Assembly: GCA_035252155.1 (NCBI GenBank)
Contig: DATFDL010000383.1
Location: forward strand, 1-7,491
Reading direction: 5' to 3'
Source of the DNA: JAICLL01 sp035252155
Lineage (GTDB): Bacteria > Planctomycetota > Planctomycetia > Pirellulales > JAICIG01
DNA length: 7,491 nt
Every line of letters begins with the position of its first letter. The stretch's first letter is position 1. A model generated the notes under the pieces. The model ran no database searches. It was not told the origin of the DNA and saw only the letters and a list, made by a program, of their open reading frames with translations. This document shows, one piece after another, positions 1 through 6,543 of the stretch. The translations under genes and the position numbers were made by a program.

Positions 1-2073
1 ACGTTTGCCAAGCAGGCCGGCGACCAGTTCGAAGCCGCGCTCGCCAGCTATCAGGGGCGCGAAGTGCCTGCGACGCGCGATTTCGACCCGGCGACCGGCA
101 AGATCAAGAACAAAGACCTGCTGCTGCTCAACGAAGCCCAGGCCCAAGAACTGGCCGCTCGGCTGCGGCAAGCGCAATTCCGCGTGACGGCGGTGGAAGA
201 AACGCCGTATACGTCGAAGCCGTACGCGCCGTTCACCACCAGCACGCTGCAGCAAGAGGCCAACCGCAAGCTCGGCTTCACCGCGCGGCGCACGATGCAG
301 GCCGCTCAAAGCCTCTACGAAAACGGCCACATCACCTATATGCGCACCGACTCGACCAACCTGGCCAAGGTGGCCATCGAGGCGGCCCGCGAGCTGGTGG
401 CCAACAATTATGGTCGCGAGTACCTGCCCGACCAGCCGCGCGTCTATGTCACCAAAGTCAAGAACGCTCAAGAAGCCCACGAAGCCATCCGGCCGGCCGG
501 ACATCCATTCGCCATGCCCGAGTCGCTGCGGGCCGAAGTCTCGCCCGACGAGTTCAAACTCTACGATCTGATCTGGAAGCGCACCGTGGCCAGCCAGATG
601 GCCGACGCCCGCGGCCGGCGGATCACCATCACCATCGAAGGGGGCGAGGCGGTCTTCAAGGTCGGCGGCAAGACGATCGACTTTCCCGGCTACTTGCGGG
701 CGTATGTCGAAGGCTCGGACGATCCGACGGCCGAATTGGCCGACCGCGAGACGGTGTTGCCTTCGGTCGAAGTGGGCGAAGCGCTGGCATGCCGCGACCT
801 GGAGGCCAAGAGCCACACCACCCAGCCGCCCGCCCGCTACAACGAAGCCACGCTCACGCGAACGCTCGAAGAAAAGGGCATCGGCCGGCCCAGCACCTAC
901 GCGGCCATCATCGATACGATTTTGGCCCGCGATTATGTCTTCAAACGCGGCAACGCCCTGGTGCCCACGTGGACGGCGTTCGCGGTCGCCAACCTGCTGA
1001 AGGACCATCTGCCGCAACTGGTCGATTATCAGTTCACCGCCCAGATGGAAGACGAGCTCGACGCCATCAGCCGGGGCGAAACGGTCTGGGTCGATTACCT
1101 GAAGTCGTTTTATTTTGGCAATGGCCGGGCGGGTTTGAAAAAGCAGCTTGAGCATAAGGTCGATCAGATCGATGCCCGCGACGTCAGCCGCATCTCGATC
1201 GGCCGGCCCAGCCACGGCGACGGCGAGGCGGGCGGCGAGATATTCGTGCGGGTCGGCCGCTATGGGCCGTTCTTGGAACAAGGCCGCCGGCGGGCCAGCA
1301 TTCCCGATGGCTTTCCGCCCGACGAGCTGACGATCGACAAGGCGCTCGAAATGCTCGCCCAGGCGGCCCAGGGCGACGAGCCGCTGGGCCTCTGTCCCGA
1401 AACTCACAAGCCGGTGTTTCTCAAAGTCGGCCGGTTTGGGCCTTACGTGCAGCGCGGCACGCCCGACGACGAGGAGAAGCCGCGCAACGCTTCGCTGCTC
1501 AAAGGCATGAAGCCCGAAGACATCACGCTCGAAGTGGCCCTCAAGCTGTTGTCGCTGCCTCGCGACATGGGCCCGCATCCCGAAGGCTCGCCGCTGGCTG
1601 GCCAGCCGGTGGTGGTGAGCAACGGCCGGTTCGGGCCGTATGTGAAGTGCGGCGCTGAGACACGTTCGCTGCCTACGGGCGTGTCGCCGTTGGAAATCAC
1701 CCTGCGCGAGTCGGTCGATCTATTGGCTCAGCCCAAAAAAGCCCGCCGCGGCTTTGGTGCGCCTCGCGAACCGCTCAAAACCTTGGGCGAATCGCCGGTC
1801 ACCAAGCAACCGATTCAGTTGCTCGAAGGCCGCTACGGACTCTACGTAGCCGATGGCACGACCAACGCCTCGTTGCCCAAGGGCCTCTCGCCTGACGAAT
1901 TGACGCTCGAGCGGGCGGTCGAGTTGTTGGCCGAGCGTGCGGCGCGTGGACCCGCCAAGCCCGGCCGCCGTGGCGCGGCGAAGCGGTCGCCGTCGACCGC
2001 GACCAAAAAAGCGCCGAAGCGCGCCAAGGCAAAGCCAGCCGCAAAAAAGAAGTCGGCGAAGAAGGCAAGTTGA
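1..2073 (+). CDS. topA: DNA topoisomerase I (type IA), 5'-truncated by the window edge
   Basis: Type IA topoisomerase, which relaxes negatively supercoiled DNA through a transient 5'-phosphotyrosine link on one strand. The frame is open from base 1, so the gene enters from outside the window; the GTG at 64 is internal. The window holds 690 sense codons. The catalytic tyrosine lies in ITYMRTDST (Tyr codon 337-339). By comparison with E. coli TopA (Tyr319), about 200 N-terminal residues including the Toprim domain are missing. A second signature, EEKGIGRPSTYA, lies near 868-903. Downstream are four TopoI C-terminal repeats with GR(F/Y)GPYV-type cores, at roughly 1237-1356, 1408-1550, 1600-1725 and 1800-1935. 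The last has GLYV instead of GPYV. No four-cysteine zinc fingers are visible. The protein ends in a tail of about 40 residues rich in Lys, Arg and Ala (about 1948-2070), likely contacting DNA. It stops at TGA 2071-2073. The identification is very secure. Confidence 0.97.
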   Translation, partial: TFAKQAGDQFEAALASYQGREVPATRDFDPATGKIKNKDLLLLNEAQAQELAARLRQAQFRVTAVEETPYTSKPYAPFTTSTLQQEANRKLGFTARRTMQAAQSLYENGHITYMRTDSTNLAKVAIEAARELVANNYGREYLPDQPRVYVTKVKNAQEAHEAIRPAGHPFAMPESLRAEVSPDEFKLYDLIWKRTVASQMADARGRRITITIEGGEAVFKVGGKTIDFPGYLRAYVEGSDDPTAELADRETVLPSVEVGEALACRDLEAKSHTTQPPARYNEATLTRTLEEKGIGRPSTYAAIIDTILARDYVFKRGNALVPTWTAFAVANLLKDHLPQLVDYQFTAQMEDELDAISRGETVWVDYLKSFYFGNGRAGLKKQLEHKVDQIDARDVSRISIGRPSHGDGEAGGEIFVRVGRYGPFLEQGRRRASIPDGFPPDELTIDKALEMLAQAAQGDEPLGLCPETHKPVFLKVGRFGPYVQRGTPDDEEKPRNASLLKGMKPEDITLEVALKLLSLPRDMGPHPEGSPLAGQPVVVSNGRFGPYVKCGAETRSLPTGVSPLEITLRESVDLLAQPKKARRGFGAPREPLKTLGESPVTKQPIQLLEGRYGLYVADGTTNASLPKGLSPDELTLERAVELLAERAARGPAKPGRRGAAKRSPSTATKKAPKRAKAKPAAKKKSAKKAS

Positions 2074-2260
2074 CGCTTGGCGCAGTCGCGGGCATCGTAG
2101 ACATCATGCTCCGCATGATGCCTGCGTCGTACTTCACGCGGGCGTGCATGCGGCAATGTGGGATAGCCGCCCTCGGCTGTCTCGCGGTCGCCTTTGGCGA
2201 CGACGTCATAGCCGGGGGCGGCTGTGCCACACCGGCGGCGAATGTCGCGGCCGCGAGGAG

Positions 2261-2266
2261 TATAAT
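2261..2266 (+). promoter_or_regulatory. Candidate -10 box (TATAAT) upstream of the M81 gene
   Basis: A perfect TATAAT lies 77 bp before the ATG at 2343, in otherwise GC-rich DNA. No recognisable TTGACA-like -35 box lies 16-18 bp upstream, so this is a weak call. It falls in a part of the large inverted repeat that has no close counterpart in the left arm. If used, the transcript leader would carry the perfect palindrome at 2293-2312. Confidence 0.35.
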
Positions 2267-2292
2267 CGCGTTCCAGGCGCCTTCGGCGTCAA

Positions 2293-2312
2293 CATCACGC
2301 TGCAGCGTGATG
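2293..2312. repeat. 20-bp perfect palindrome in the M81 gene leader
   Basis: Ten bases followed exactly by their reverse complement (CATCACGCTG then CAGCGTGATG). It sits 30 bp before the ATG at 2343. A close relative lies at 2102-2120 (CATCATGC, loop TCC, GCATGATG), just after topA. The one stem difference is compensated: T-A in one copy, C-G in the other. Both copies are followed by CCTRCG. It could be a dimeric repressor operator, an RNA hairpin, or simply part of the surrounding inverted repeat. Confidence 0.6.
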
Positions 2313-2342
2313 CCTACGGTGGCCGAAGCTCGGAGTATTCGC

Positions 2343-3845
2343 ATGCGGATCGCAATCGGCCAGCTATGGCAAGAGACGAACACGTTCAATCCGCTGCCGA
2401 CCACAGCGGCCAATTTCGATCAGTTCGGCGTGCTGCGCGGCCACCAGCTTGTCGAGCAGATGGCGGACACCAACGAGCTGGGCGGCTTCATTCAGTCGCT
2501 GCGCGCTTGGCCCGAGCGGCCCGAAATCGTCGGCACGGCGCGCTTGCCCGCCTGGCCGTCGGGCACCGCCACCGCCGAAACGTTCGATTGGTTGCTCCGC
2601 GAGTTCATCGAATCGCTTGAGTGCGCCATGCCCGTCGACGGCGTGTTGCTGGCGTTGCACGGCGCGATGGTCGCCGATGAGCATCCCGACGTCGAAGGCG
2701 AGTTTCTCTCCGCCGCCCGACGAATTGTTGGCCGCACGCCGATTGTCGCCACGCTCGATCTGCACGCCAACATCACGCGAGCGATGGTCGAGCATGCCGA
2801 CGCACTGGTACTCTTTCACACCGCTCCGCATATCGACGTCTTTGAAACCGGCCAGCGCGGCGCCCGGCTGTTGCGGCGCATTCTGATCGACGGCGCCAAG
2901 CCGATCACCGCTTTTGAAAAAATACCCCTGGTGGTGCCGGCCGAGCGGGCCAATACTCAGGATCCGGCCAGCGTCAGTTATGCGTTTCGCCAGCGGCTTC
3001 AAGAGCTTGAGCTCCAGCCCGACGTGCTGGCCGCGGGGCTGGCGACGGTGCAGCCCTGGCTCGATATTCCCGACCTGGGTGCCAGCGTCGTCGTGGTGAC
3101 CGACAACCAACCGGAACTGGCCCGCGCCGCCTGCCAAGAAATCGCATCCGAGGTTTGGCGTCGCCGTCGCGATTACTTGCCCGAACTGACTCCGCTGGCA
3201 GAAGCCGTGGCGGCGGCACATCGCCAGGCTGACGGCTTGGTGGTGCTGAGCGACAGCGCCGACTCGACGACCTCGGGTGCCCCAGGCGACAGCACCTGGG
3301 TGCTCGCCGAATTATTAAAATACGAGTGGCCGCGGCCGGCACTCGTGCCGATGGTGTCGCCCGAAGCAGTCGAGGCGGCGGCAAAGGCGGGCCTCGGCGG
3401 CACGCTCAAGACCACGCTGGGCGGTGTGCGCGATCGCCGCTTCTCGCGGCCGATCGAAATCGAAGCCACGGTCGAGCGGCTCTTCGACGCGCGGTTTACC
3501 ATTTCCGGGCATTTGGCCCGAAACATGGCCATCGACATGGGCCGCTCCGCCGTGTTGCGCCGCGGCAATCTCTGCATCTTGCTGACCTCGCAAAGCGGGC
3601 CGCACTTCGCACCTGAGTTCTTTCAGGCGGCCGGGTTCGATCCGTTCGCGGCCAGCGTGCTAGTGGCCAAGAGCCCTTGCGGCTTTCGGGCGGCTTATCA
3701 AAGCCGGGCCGCGCAGATCATGGTGGTGCAAGCCCCCGGCTGCGCGCCGCCGGACTTTTGGAAATACGAATATCGCCGCATTCCCCGGCCGCTCTGGCCC
3801 TGGGACGAAATCGAGTGGCAGCCAGGCTCCTTGGGAGGTCTGTAG
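2343..3845 (+). CDS. M81 family metallopeptidase (MlrC/microcystinase C-like)
   Basis: A 500-aa protein of the M81 family, whose founder MlrC is a zinc enzyme that cleaves linearised microcystin peptides. The true substrate of this homologue is unknown. The N-terminal DUF1485-type domain opens with MRIAIGQLWQETNTF, the usual start of the family. It also shows LHGAM (105-109), DLHAN (139-143) and HTAPHID (159-165). D139, H141 and H163 are likely metal ligands by comparison with the family. The C-terminal MlrC domain carries SDSADSTTSGAPGD (303-316) and a late GPHFAPEFF stretch (419-427). Length is normal. No signal peptide is seen, so it is probably cytoplasmic. The start at 2343 is supported by GGAG at 2332-2335 with a 7-nt spacer and by the family N-terminus; the same frame is open back to 2070, but that extension looks non-coding. 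The stop codon TAG (3843-3845) lies inside a repeat arm, and the last residues (PGSLGGL) may be repeat-influenced. Confidence 0.93.
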   Translation: MRIAIGQLWQETNTFNPLPTTAANFDQFGVLRGHQLVEQMADTNELGGFIQSLRAWPERPEIVGTARLPAWPSGTATAETFDWLLREFIESLECAMPVDGVLLALHGAMVADEHPDVEGEFLSAARRIVGRTPIVATLDLHANITRAMVEHADALVLFHTAPHIDVFETGQRGARLLRRILIDGAKPITAFEKIPLVVPAERANTQDPASVSYAFRQRLQELELQPDVLAAGLATVQPWLDIPDLGASVVVVTDNQPELARAACQEIASEVWRRRRDYLPELTPLAEAVAAAHRQADGLVVLSDSADSTTSGAPGDSTWVLAELLKYEWPRPALVPMVSPEAVEAAAKAGLGGTLKTTLGGVRDRRFSRPIEIEATVERLFDARFTISGHLARNMAIDMGRSAVLRRGNLCILLTSQSGPHFAPEFFQAAGFDPFAASVLVAKSPCGFRAAYQSRAAQIMVVQAPGCAPPDFWKYEYRRIPRPLWPWDEIEWQPGSLGGL

Positions 3846-3930
3846 GGAACGCCCTCTGTGGCGTTCCGTAATCTGCGAGTCGACGTCGCGCCGCCCCTCG
3901 CGGAACGCCACGGAGGGCGTTCCCTACAGA
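3839..3930. repeat. 30-bp inverted repeat pair, possible bidirectional terminator
   Basis: The left arm 3839-3868 and right arm 3901-3930 are reverse complements at 29 of 30 positions; the exception is a T-G pair. The 32-bp loop is GC-rich. Each arm is itself a hairpin: GGAACGCC and GGCGTTCC around a 6-nt loop. The left arm supplies the TAG stop of the M81 gene; the right arm ends 27 bp before the stop of the convergent HD-GYP gene. A third, single copy is at 6736-6765 (28 of 30 identical to the consensus). The position suits a factor-independent, bidirectional transcription block, although there is no clear U-tract. I regard it as a dispersed genomic repeat of planctomycete type. Confidence 0.88.
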
Positions 3931-3957
3931 TGCGATTTACGCTTCTGCGCCAGTTCG

Positions 3958-5007
3958 TCATTGAACCGGGGCGAACTCCTGCCCGGCATCGACGGCGGCG
4001 GCGTCGCTCACCTCGGGAAACCGGTTGCGGATGCCGATAAACTGCGTCTCGACGGCCAGAAAGGCATCGACCACATCGGGATCGAACTGCGTGCCGCGGC
4101 CGGCGACAATCTTCCGCCGGGCCGAGGCAAAATCGCCCGCCTCTTTATAAACCCGGCGCGAGGTAATCGTGTCGTAGGCGTCGGCCAAAGCCACGATCCG
4201 CGCGGCCAGCGGTATCTGCTCGCCCGACAGCCCCTCGGGATAACCCTCGCCGTCGTAGCGTTCGTGATGATGCACGGCCACTTCCCGCGCCATTCGCAAA
4301 AACGCCGCGTCCGGGTAGGCGTTCAGCGCCGAATCGAGCGCCTCGGCGCCGCGGCTAGTGTGGGTCTTCATGGTCTCGAATTCCTCGTCCGACAACCGTT
4401 CGGGCTTCAGTAGAATCTCGTCGCGGATGGCCACCTTGCCGATGTCGTGCAGCGGGCTGGTCAGATAAATCTGCCGGATGAATTCGCTGTCGATCTCGTC
4501 GCGATACTTGGGCTGCTCGGCCAGCGTCTCGGCCAGCAACCGCGAGAAGCGGCGCACGCGCTCCAGGTGGTGACCGGTGTCGGGATCGCGCGCTTCGGCC
4601 ATTTTGGCCAGGGCGAAAATGGTCAAGTCGCGCGTCTCGAGGGCTAAGATCCGCTCGCCCGCCCGAACGCGCACCCGCAGCTCTTGCGGATCGATCGGCT
4701 TGGTCAAAAAGTCGTCGGCCCCCGCCGACAGGCCGTCGATCACGTCCTGGCGCCGGTTGCGCACCGAAACCATGATGATGTAGATGTAGCTGCTGAACTC
4801 GCCGTCGCGGATAGCCCGGCAGAGCGTCGTGCCATTGACTTCAGGCATGACCCAGTCGGTAATCAGCAGGCGGCAATCGCCGCGGGCGAGGATTTCGAGC
4901 GCTTCGCGACCATTCGAGGCCGTGAAAACCTCGTAGCCGTGCGACTCGAGGGTATGCGTCATGATGTCCCGGCTCAACTCATCGTCGTCGACAACCAACA
5001 CGCGCAT
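3958..5007 (-). CDS. Response regulator with REC and HD-GYP domains (predicted c-di-GMP phosphodiesterase)
   Basis: A 349-aa two-domain signalling protein. The receiver domain (about 1-122) has the acidic pair D8/D9, the phosphoacceptor D51 in LLITDWVMPEVNG, the switch residue S81 and the conserved K103 in FLTKP. A helical linker leads to an HD-GYP domain (about 130-330) with H146/H147, the HD pair H187-D188 followed by IGK, H216, HHHERYDGEGYPEGL (246-260, GYP at 255-257), D276, and GTQFDPDVV (305-313). All key metal and motif residues appear intact, so phosphorylation-controlled hydrolysis of cyclic-di-GMP is predicted. The cytoplasm is the expected location. The start at 5007 is chosen because MRVLVVDDD is the normal receiver N-terminus and a strong ribosome site precedes it; the frame is open upstream to 5115. 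No sensor kinase is adjacent, so the partner must be encoded elsewhere. It converges on the M81 gene. Confidence 0.95.
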   Translation of the reverse strand: MRVLVVDDDELSRDIMTHTLESHGYEVFTASNGREALEILARGDCRLLITDWVMPEVNGTTLCRAIRDGEFSSYIYIIMVSVRNRRQDVIDGLSAGADDFLTKPIDPQELRVRVRAGERILALETRDLTIFALAKMAEARDPDTGHHLERVRRFSRLLAETLAEQPKYRDEIDSEFIRQIYLTSPLHDIGKVAIRDEILLKPERLSDEEFETMKTHTSRGAEALDSALNAYPDAAFLRMAREVAVHHHERYDGEGYPEGLSGEQIPLAARIVALADAYDTITSRRVYKEAGDFASARRKIVAGRGTQFDPDVVDAFLAVETQFIGIRNRFPEVSDAAAVDAGQEFAPVQ

Positions 5008-5016
5008 GGCGGCTTT

Positions 5017-5022
5017 CTCCTT
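5017..5022 (-). promoter_or_regulatory. Shine-Dalgarno site of the HD-GYP gene
   Basis: On the minus strand this reads AAGGAG, with a 9-nt spacer to the ATG at 5007. It decides the start against the longer open frame beginning at 5115, whose extra 36 residues resemble no receiver domain. Confidence 0.75.
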
Positions 5023-5123
5023 GTGCGGATACGTCATACAAACGTAAGTCATTCTGCCGATCGCCGCTGCGCTACTGGGACGTACTTTCCCTCGCATCGT
5101 TTGATCCGCCCCCACTGGATAGC

Positions 5124-5153
5124 GGAATTCGTGAGAATTCCGGCCATGCCGGT
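5124..5153. repeat. Two adjacent small hairpins in the divergent intergenic region
   Basis: CGGAATTC (5124-5131) and GAATTCCG (5136-5143) form a perfect 8-bp stem with loop GTGA. Immediately after, CCGGC and GCCGG (5141-5153) form a 5-bp stem around CAT; the two share three bases and so cannot both fold fully. GCCGGTT (5149-5155) also matches AACCGGC (5175-5181) in inverted orientation. The role is unknown. They lie about 120 bp upstream of the HD-GYP start and about 190 bp upstream of the DUF3500 start. Confidence 0.55.
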
Positions 5154-5186
5154 TGTGCCGTAAAAACTGCGCTGAACCGGCCCAAA

Positions 5187-5238
5187 GTCGTCTTTCGCTC
5201 CGCGAAAGAAACGTTCTTTCGCCCCAGCGAAAGGCGAC
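5187..5238. repeat. 52-bp nested inverted repeat (CTTTCGC/GCGAAAG)
   Basis: Two tandem hairpins share the same stem: CTTTCGC-loop-GCGAAAG at 5191-5209 (stem 8, loop TCC) and at 5216-5233 (stem 7, loop CCCA). The whole block is also one longer palindrome: GTCGTCTTTCGC (5187-5198) pairs with GCGAAAGGCGAC (5227-5238) with one G-T, and GCGAAAGAA (5202-5210) pairs with TTCTTTCGC (5214-5222) around ACG. It can therefore fold as two small hairpins or as one long rod. It lies between the divergent HD-GYP and DUF3500 genes, about 100 bp before the latter. I associate CTTTCGCTCCGCGAAAG units with dispersed planctomycete repeats; this is from memory. Confidence 0.8.
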
Positions 5239-5256
5239 ATTCGAAAAAGCCGACGG

Positions 5257-5286
5257 TTGGACTTTTCGACTTCGGGCGGTTATGGT
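5257..5286 (+). promoter_or_regulatory. Weak candidate sigma-70-type promoter for the DUF3500 gene
   Basis: TTGGAC (5257-5262), an 18-bp spacer, then TATGGT (5281-5286), which would give a leader of about 43 nt before the ATG at 5336. The hexamers match consensus at only 3 of 6 and 4 of 6 positions, so this is tentative. Apart from this and the hairpins above, the 328-bp gap 5008-5335 shows no gene. Confidence 0.2.
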
Positions 5287-5335
5287 GGTTCACAATTCTG
5301 CCCGCCTGTTTGTCTGCAAAGCGAGGATCCCGCCG

Positions 5336-6421
5336 ATGACCCGCCTCCCAGCGTCGCGAATGCTCAAACTCACCGCCGCGATTTCCACGGCCGCCGCGCT
5401 GCTCGCGATGGCCGTCGTTTTTGTTGGGCCCGCCGGCACGCTGACGGCGATGGTGCTGCGGCCGGCCGCCGCCGATATGACGACCGCCGCGAACGACTTT
5501 TTAGCGGGCCTGTCGGAGGAGCAACGGGCCGAGGCCACGATGAAGTTCGACGACTCGGCCCGGCTCGATTGGCACTTCATTCCCAAAGACAAACGCAAAG
5601 GACTACAAATCAAACACATGGACGCCAAGCAGCGGAAGCTGGCCCACACACTCCTGCAAAGCGGCGTGAGCCATTTGGGCTACGAAAAAGCCCAGACGAT
5701 CATGGAGCTGGAGTCGATCTTGCGAGAGCTGGAAAAAGACCGCAAAGGCAGCCCGCTGCGCGACCCCGAACGATATTATTTCACTGTCTTCGGCCGGCCG
5801 AACGAGCCGGGCCGTTGGGGTTGGAGCGTCGAAGGGCATCATCTCTCGCTCAATTTTGTGCTCGAAGGCGACAAGCTCGTCTCGGTCACGCCGGCGTTCT
5901 ACGGCGCGAATCCCGCCGAGGTCCGCACCGACCTTAGCTTCGGCCCGAAACGTGGCACGCGCATCCTTAAAGCCGAAGAAGATCGGGCCTTCGAGTTGCT
6001 GCGTTCGCTCTCGGGCGAGAAGCGCAAAAAGGCGGTCATTGCCGACAAGGCGCCGGCCGACATCCGCGGTGCCGCCGAGCCGCAGCCGCCGCAATACGCC
6101 CCCGACGGCGTCCCGGCCGCCGCTCTTTCCGGCGATCAGGTCAAGCTGCTCTGGTCGCTGTTGGAAGCCTACACCGACAATATGCCGCCCGAAGTCGCTC
6201 AGCGGCGGCTGGCCGAAGTGCGCGAGGCGGGCATCGAAAAGACCTACTTTGCCTGGGCCGGCCCCGACAAGCCCGGCGTAGGACATTATTATCGCGTGCA
6301 AGGTCCGACCTTTGTGATCGAGTTTTGCAACAATCAGCCCGACGCCTCCGGCAATCCCGCCAATCACATTCACAGCGTCTGGCGACAGATGGACGGCGAC
6401 TTCGGCCGCCCGAGGCAGTAG
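5336..6421 (+). CDS. DUF3500 domain-containing protein with N-terminal signal or membrane segment
   Basis: A 361-aa protein. Residues about 12-34 form a hydrophobic stretch after a short basic start (MTRLPASRMLKL), so it is probably exported or membrane-anchored. The body matches my recollection of the DUF3500 family: an early FLAGLSEEQRAEA segment, WGWSVEGHHLSLNF (161-174), FYGANPAEV (188-196), a Lys-rich central region, a proline-rich stretch (about 248-262), and a C-terminal NHIHSVWR (343-350) followed by DGDFG. No enzymatic function is established for the family that I can name; the conserved His and Trp pattern hints at ligand or metal binding, but that is inference. The start at 5336 is supported by an AGGA ribosome site at 5324-5327 with an 8-nt spacer. 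The frame stays open back to 5153, but that part crosses the 52-bp palindrome and is not counted; M9 is an alternative start. The gene stands alone. Confidence 0.85.
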   Translation: MTRLPASRMLKLTAAISTAAALLAMAVVFVGPAGTLTAMVLRPAAADMTTAANDFLAGLSEEQRAEATMKFDDSARLDWHFIPKDKRKGLQIKHMDAKQRKLAHTLLQSGVSHLGYEKAQTIMELESILRELEKDRKGSPLRDPERYYFTVFGRPNEPGRWGWSVEGHHLSLNFVLEGDKLVSVTPAFYGANPAEVRTDLSFGPKRGTRILKAEEDRAFELLRSLSGEKRKKAVIADKAPADIRGAAEPQPPQYAPDGVPAAALSGDQVKLLWSLLEAYTDNMPPEVAQRRLAEVREAGIEKTYFAWAGPDKPGVGHYYRVQGPTFVIEFCNNQPDASGNPANHIHSVWRQMDGDFGRPRQ

Positions 6422-6423
6422 TA

Positions 6424-6438
6424 CTCCGCAACGCGGAG
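6424..6438. repeat. Small hairpin directly after the DUF3500 stop
   Basis: CTCCGC and GCGGAG form a 6-bp stem around AAC, starting 3 nt after the stop codon. No T-run follows, so it is not a classical intrinsic terminator, but it could block 3' exonucleases or mark the transcript end. Confidence 0.45.
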
Positions 6439-6543
6439 CGACCCGGACGATGTGCTTTCCGGCCCTTCTTCGGCGGAAGCGATCGGCTGGCACCGCATAC
6501 CACGATTTGCTTGCGGAAAACAAGGTGCCCCCCGCACTCTAGC

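Larger units (their letters stand above)
2091..2324. repeat. Large imperfect inverted repeat filling the topA-mlrC gap
   Basis: The left arm (about 2091-2193) matches the reverse complement of the right arm (about 2195-2324) along almost its whole length. The centre is at 2194. The innermost stem pairs 2187-2192 with 2196-2201. Next, all 18 positions of 2163-2180 pair with 2208-2225 (15 Watson-Crick, 3 G-T). Then 2157-2161 pairs with 2227-2231. Further out the arms continue to match with small gaps, and one insertion of about 15 bp in the right arm (around 2278-2292). The outer ends are GGCATCGTAG on the left and CTACGGTGGCC on the right. As RNA this would be a long rod; as DNA, a possible cruciform. 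It may be a MITE-like palindromic element, a structured leader, or an old inverted duplication. No target-site duplication is evident. Confidence 0.75.

Noticed and set aside
64..66. GTG at 64 as the start of topA
   Set aside because: The frame is open to base 1 and the sequence upstream continues a normal TopA; the Toprim domain lies outside the window.
2070..2342. TTG start at 2070 overlapping the topA stop, adding 91 residues to the M81 protein
   Set aside because: The family begins at MRIAIG-type sequence and a good ribosome site precedes the ATG at 2343. The extension is simply the inverted repeat read in an open frame.
2364..3221. 285-aa antisense frame over the M81 gene
   Set aside because: Shadow of high-GC codon use; no recognisable domain, and the plus-strand gene is certain.
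3839..3930. Terminal inverted repeats of a small insertion sequence
   Set aside because: Only 32 bp separate the arms, no transposase or target duplication is seen, and a single arm occurs alone at 6736-6765.
3698..3961. Small hypothetical protein on the minus strand containing NATEGVP
   Set aside because: It is the dispersed repeat translated; such peptides recur wherever the repeat lies in an open frame.
5008..5115. Longer start for the HD-GYP gene at 5115
   Set aside because: The added 36 residues do not resemble a receiver N-terminus, and AAGGAG lies just before the ATG at 5007.
3960..5163. Plus-strand open frames opposite the HD-GYP gene
   Set aside because: Shadows of the minus-strand gene, whose catalytic motifs are complete.
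5153..5335. Longer start for the DUF3500 gene at 5153
   Set aside because: The added part crosses the 52-bp palindrome and would bury the signal segment; AGGA with an 8-nt spacer supports 5336.
5603..6523. 306-aa antisense frame over the DUF3500 gene
   Set aside because: Shadow frame without recognisable motifs; it also runs through the hairpin after the gene.
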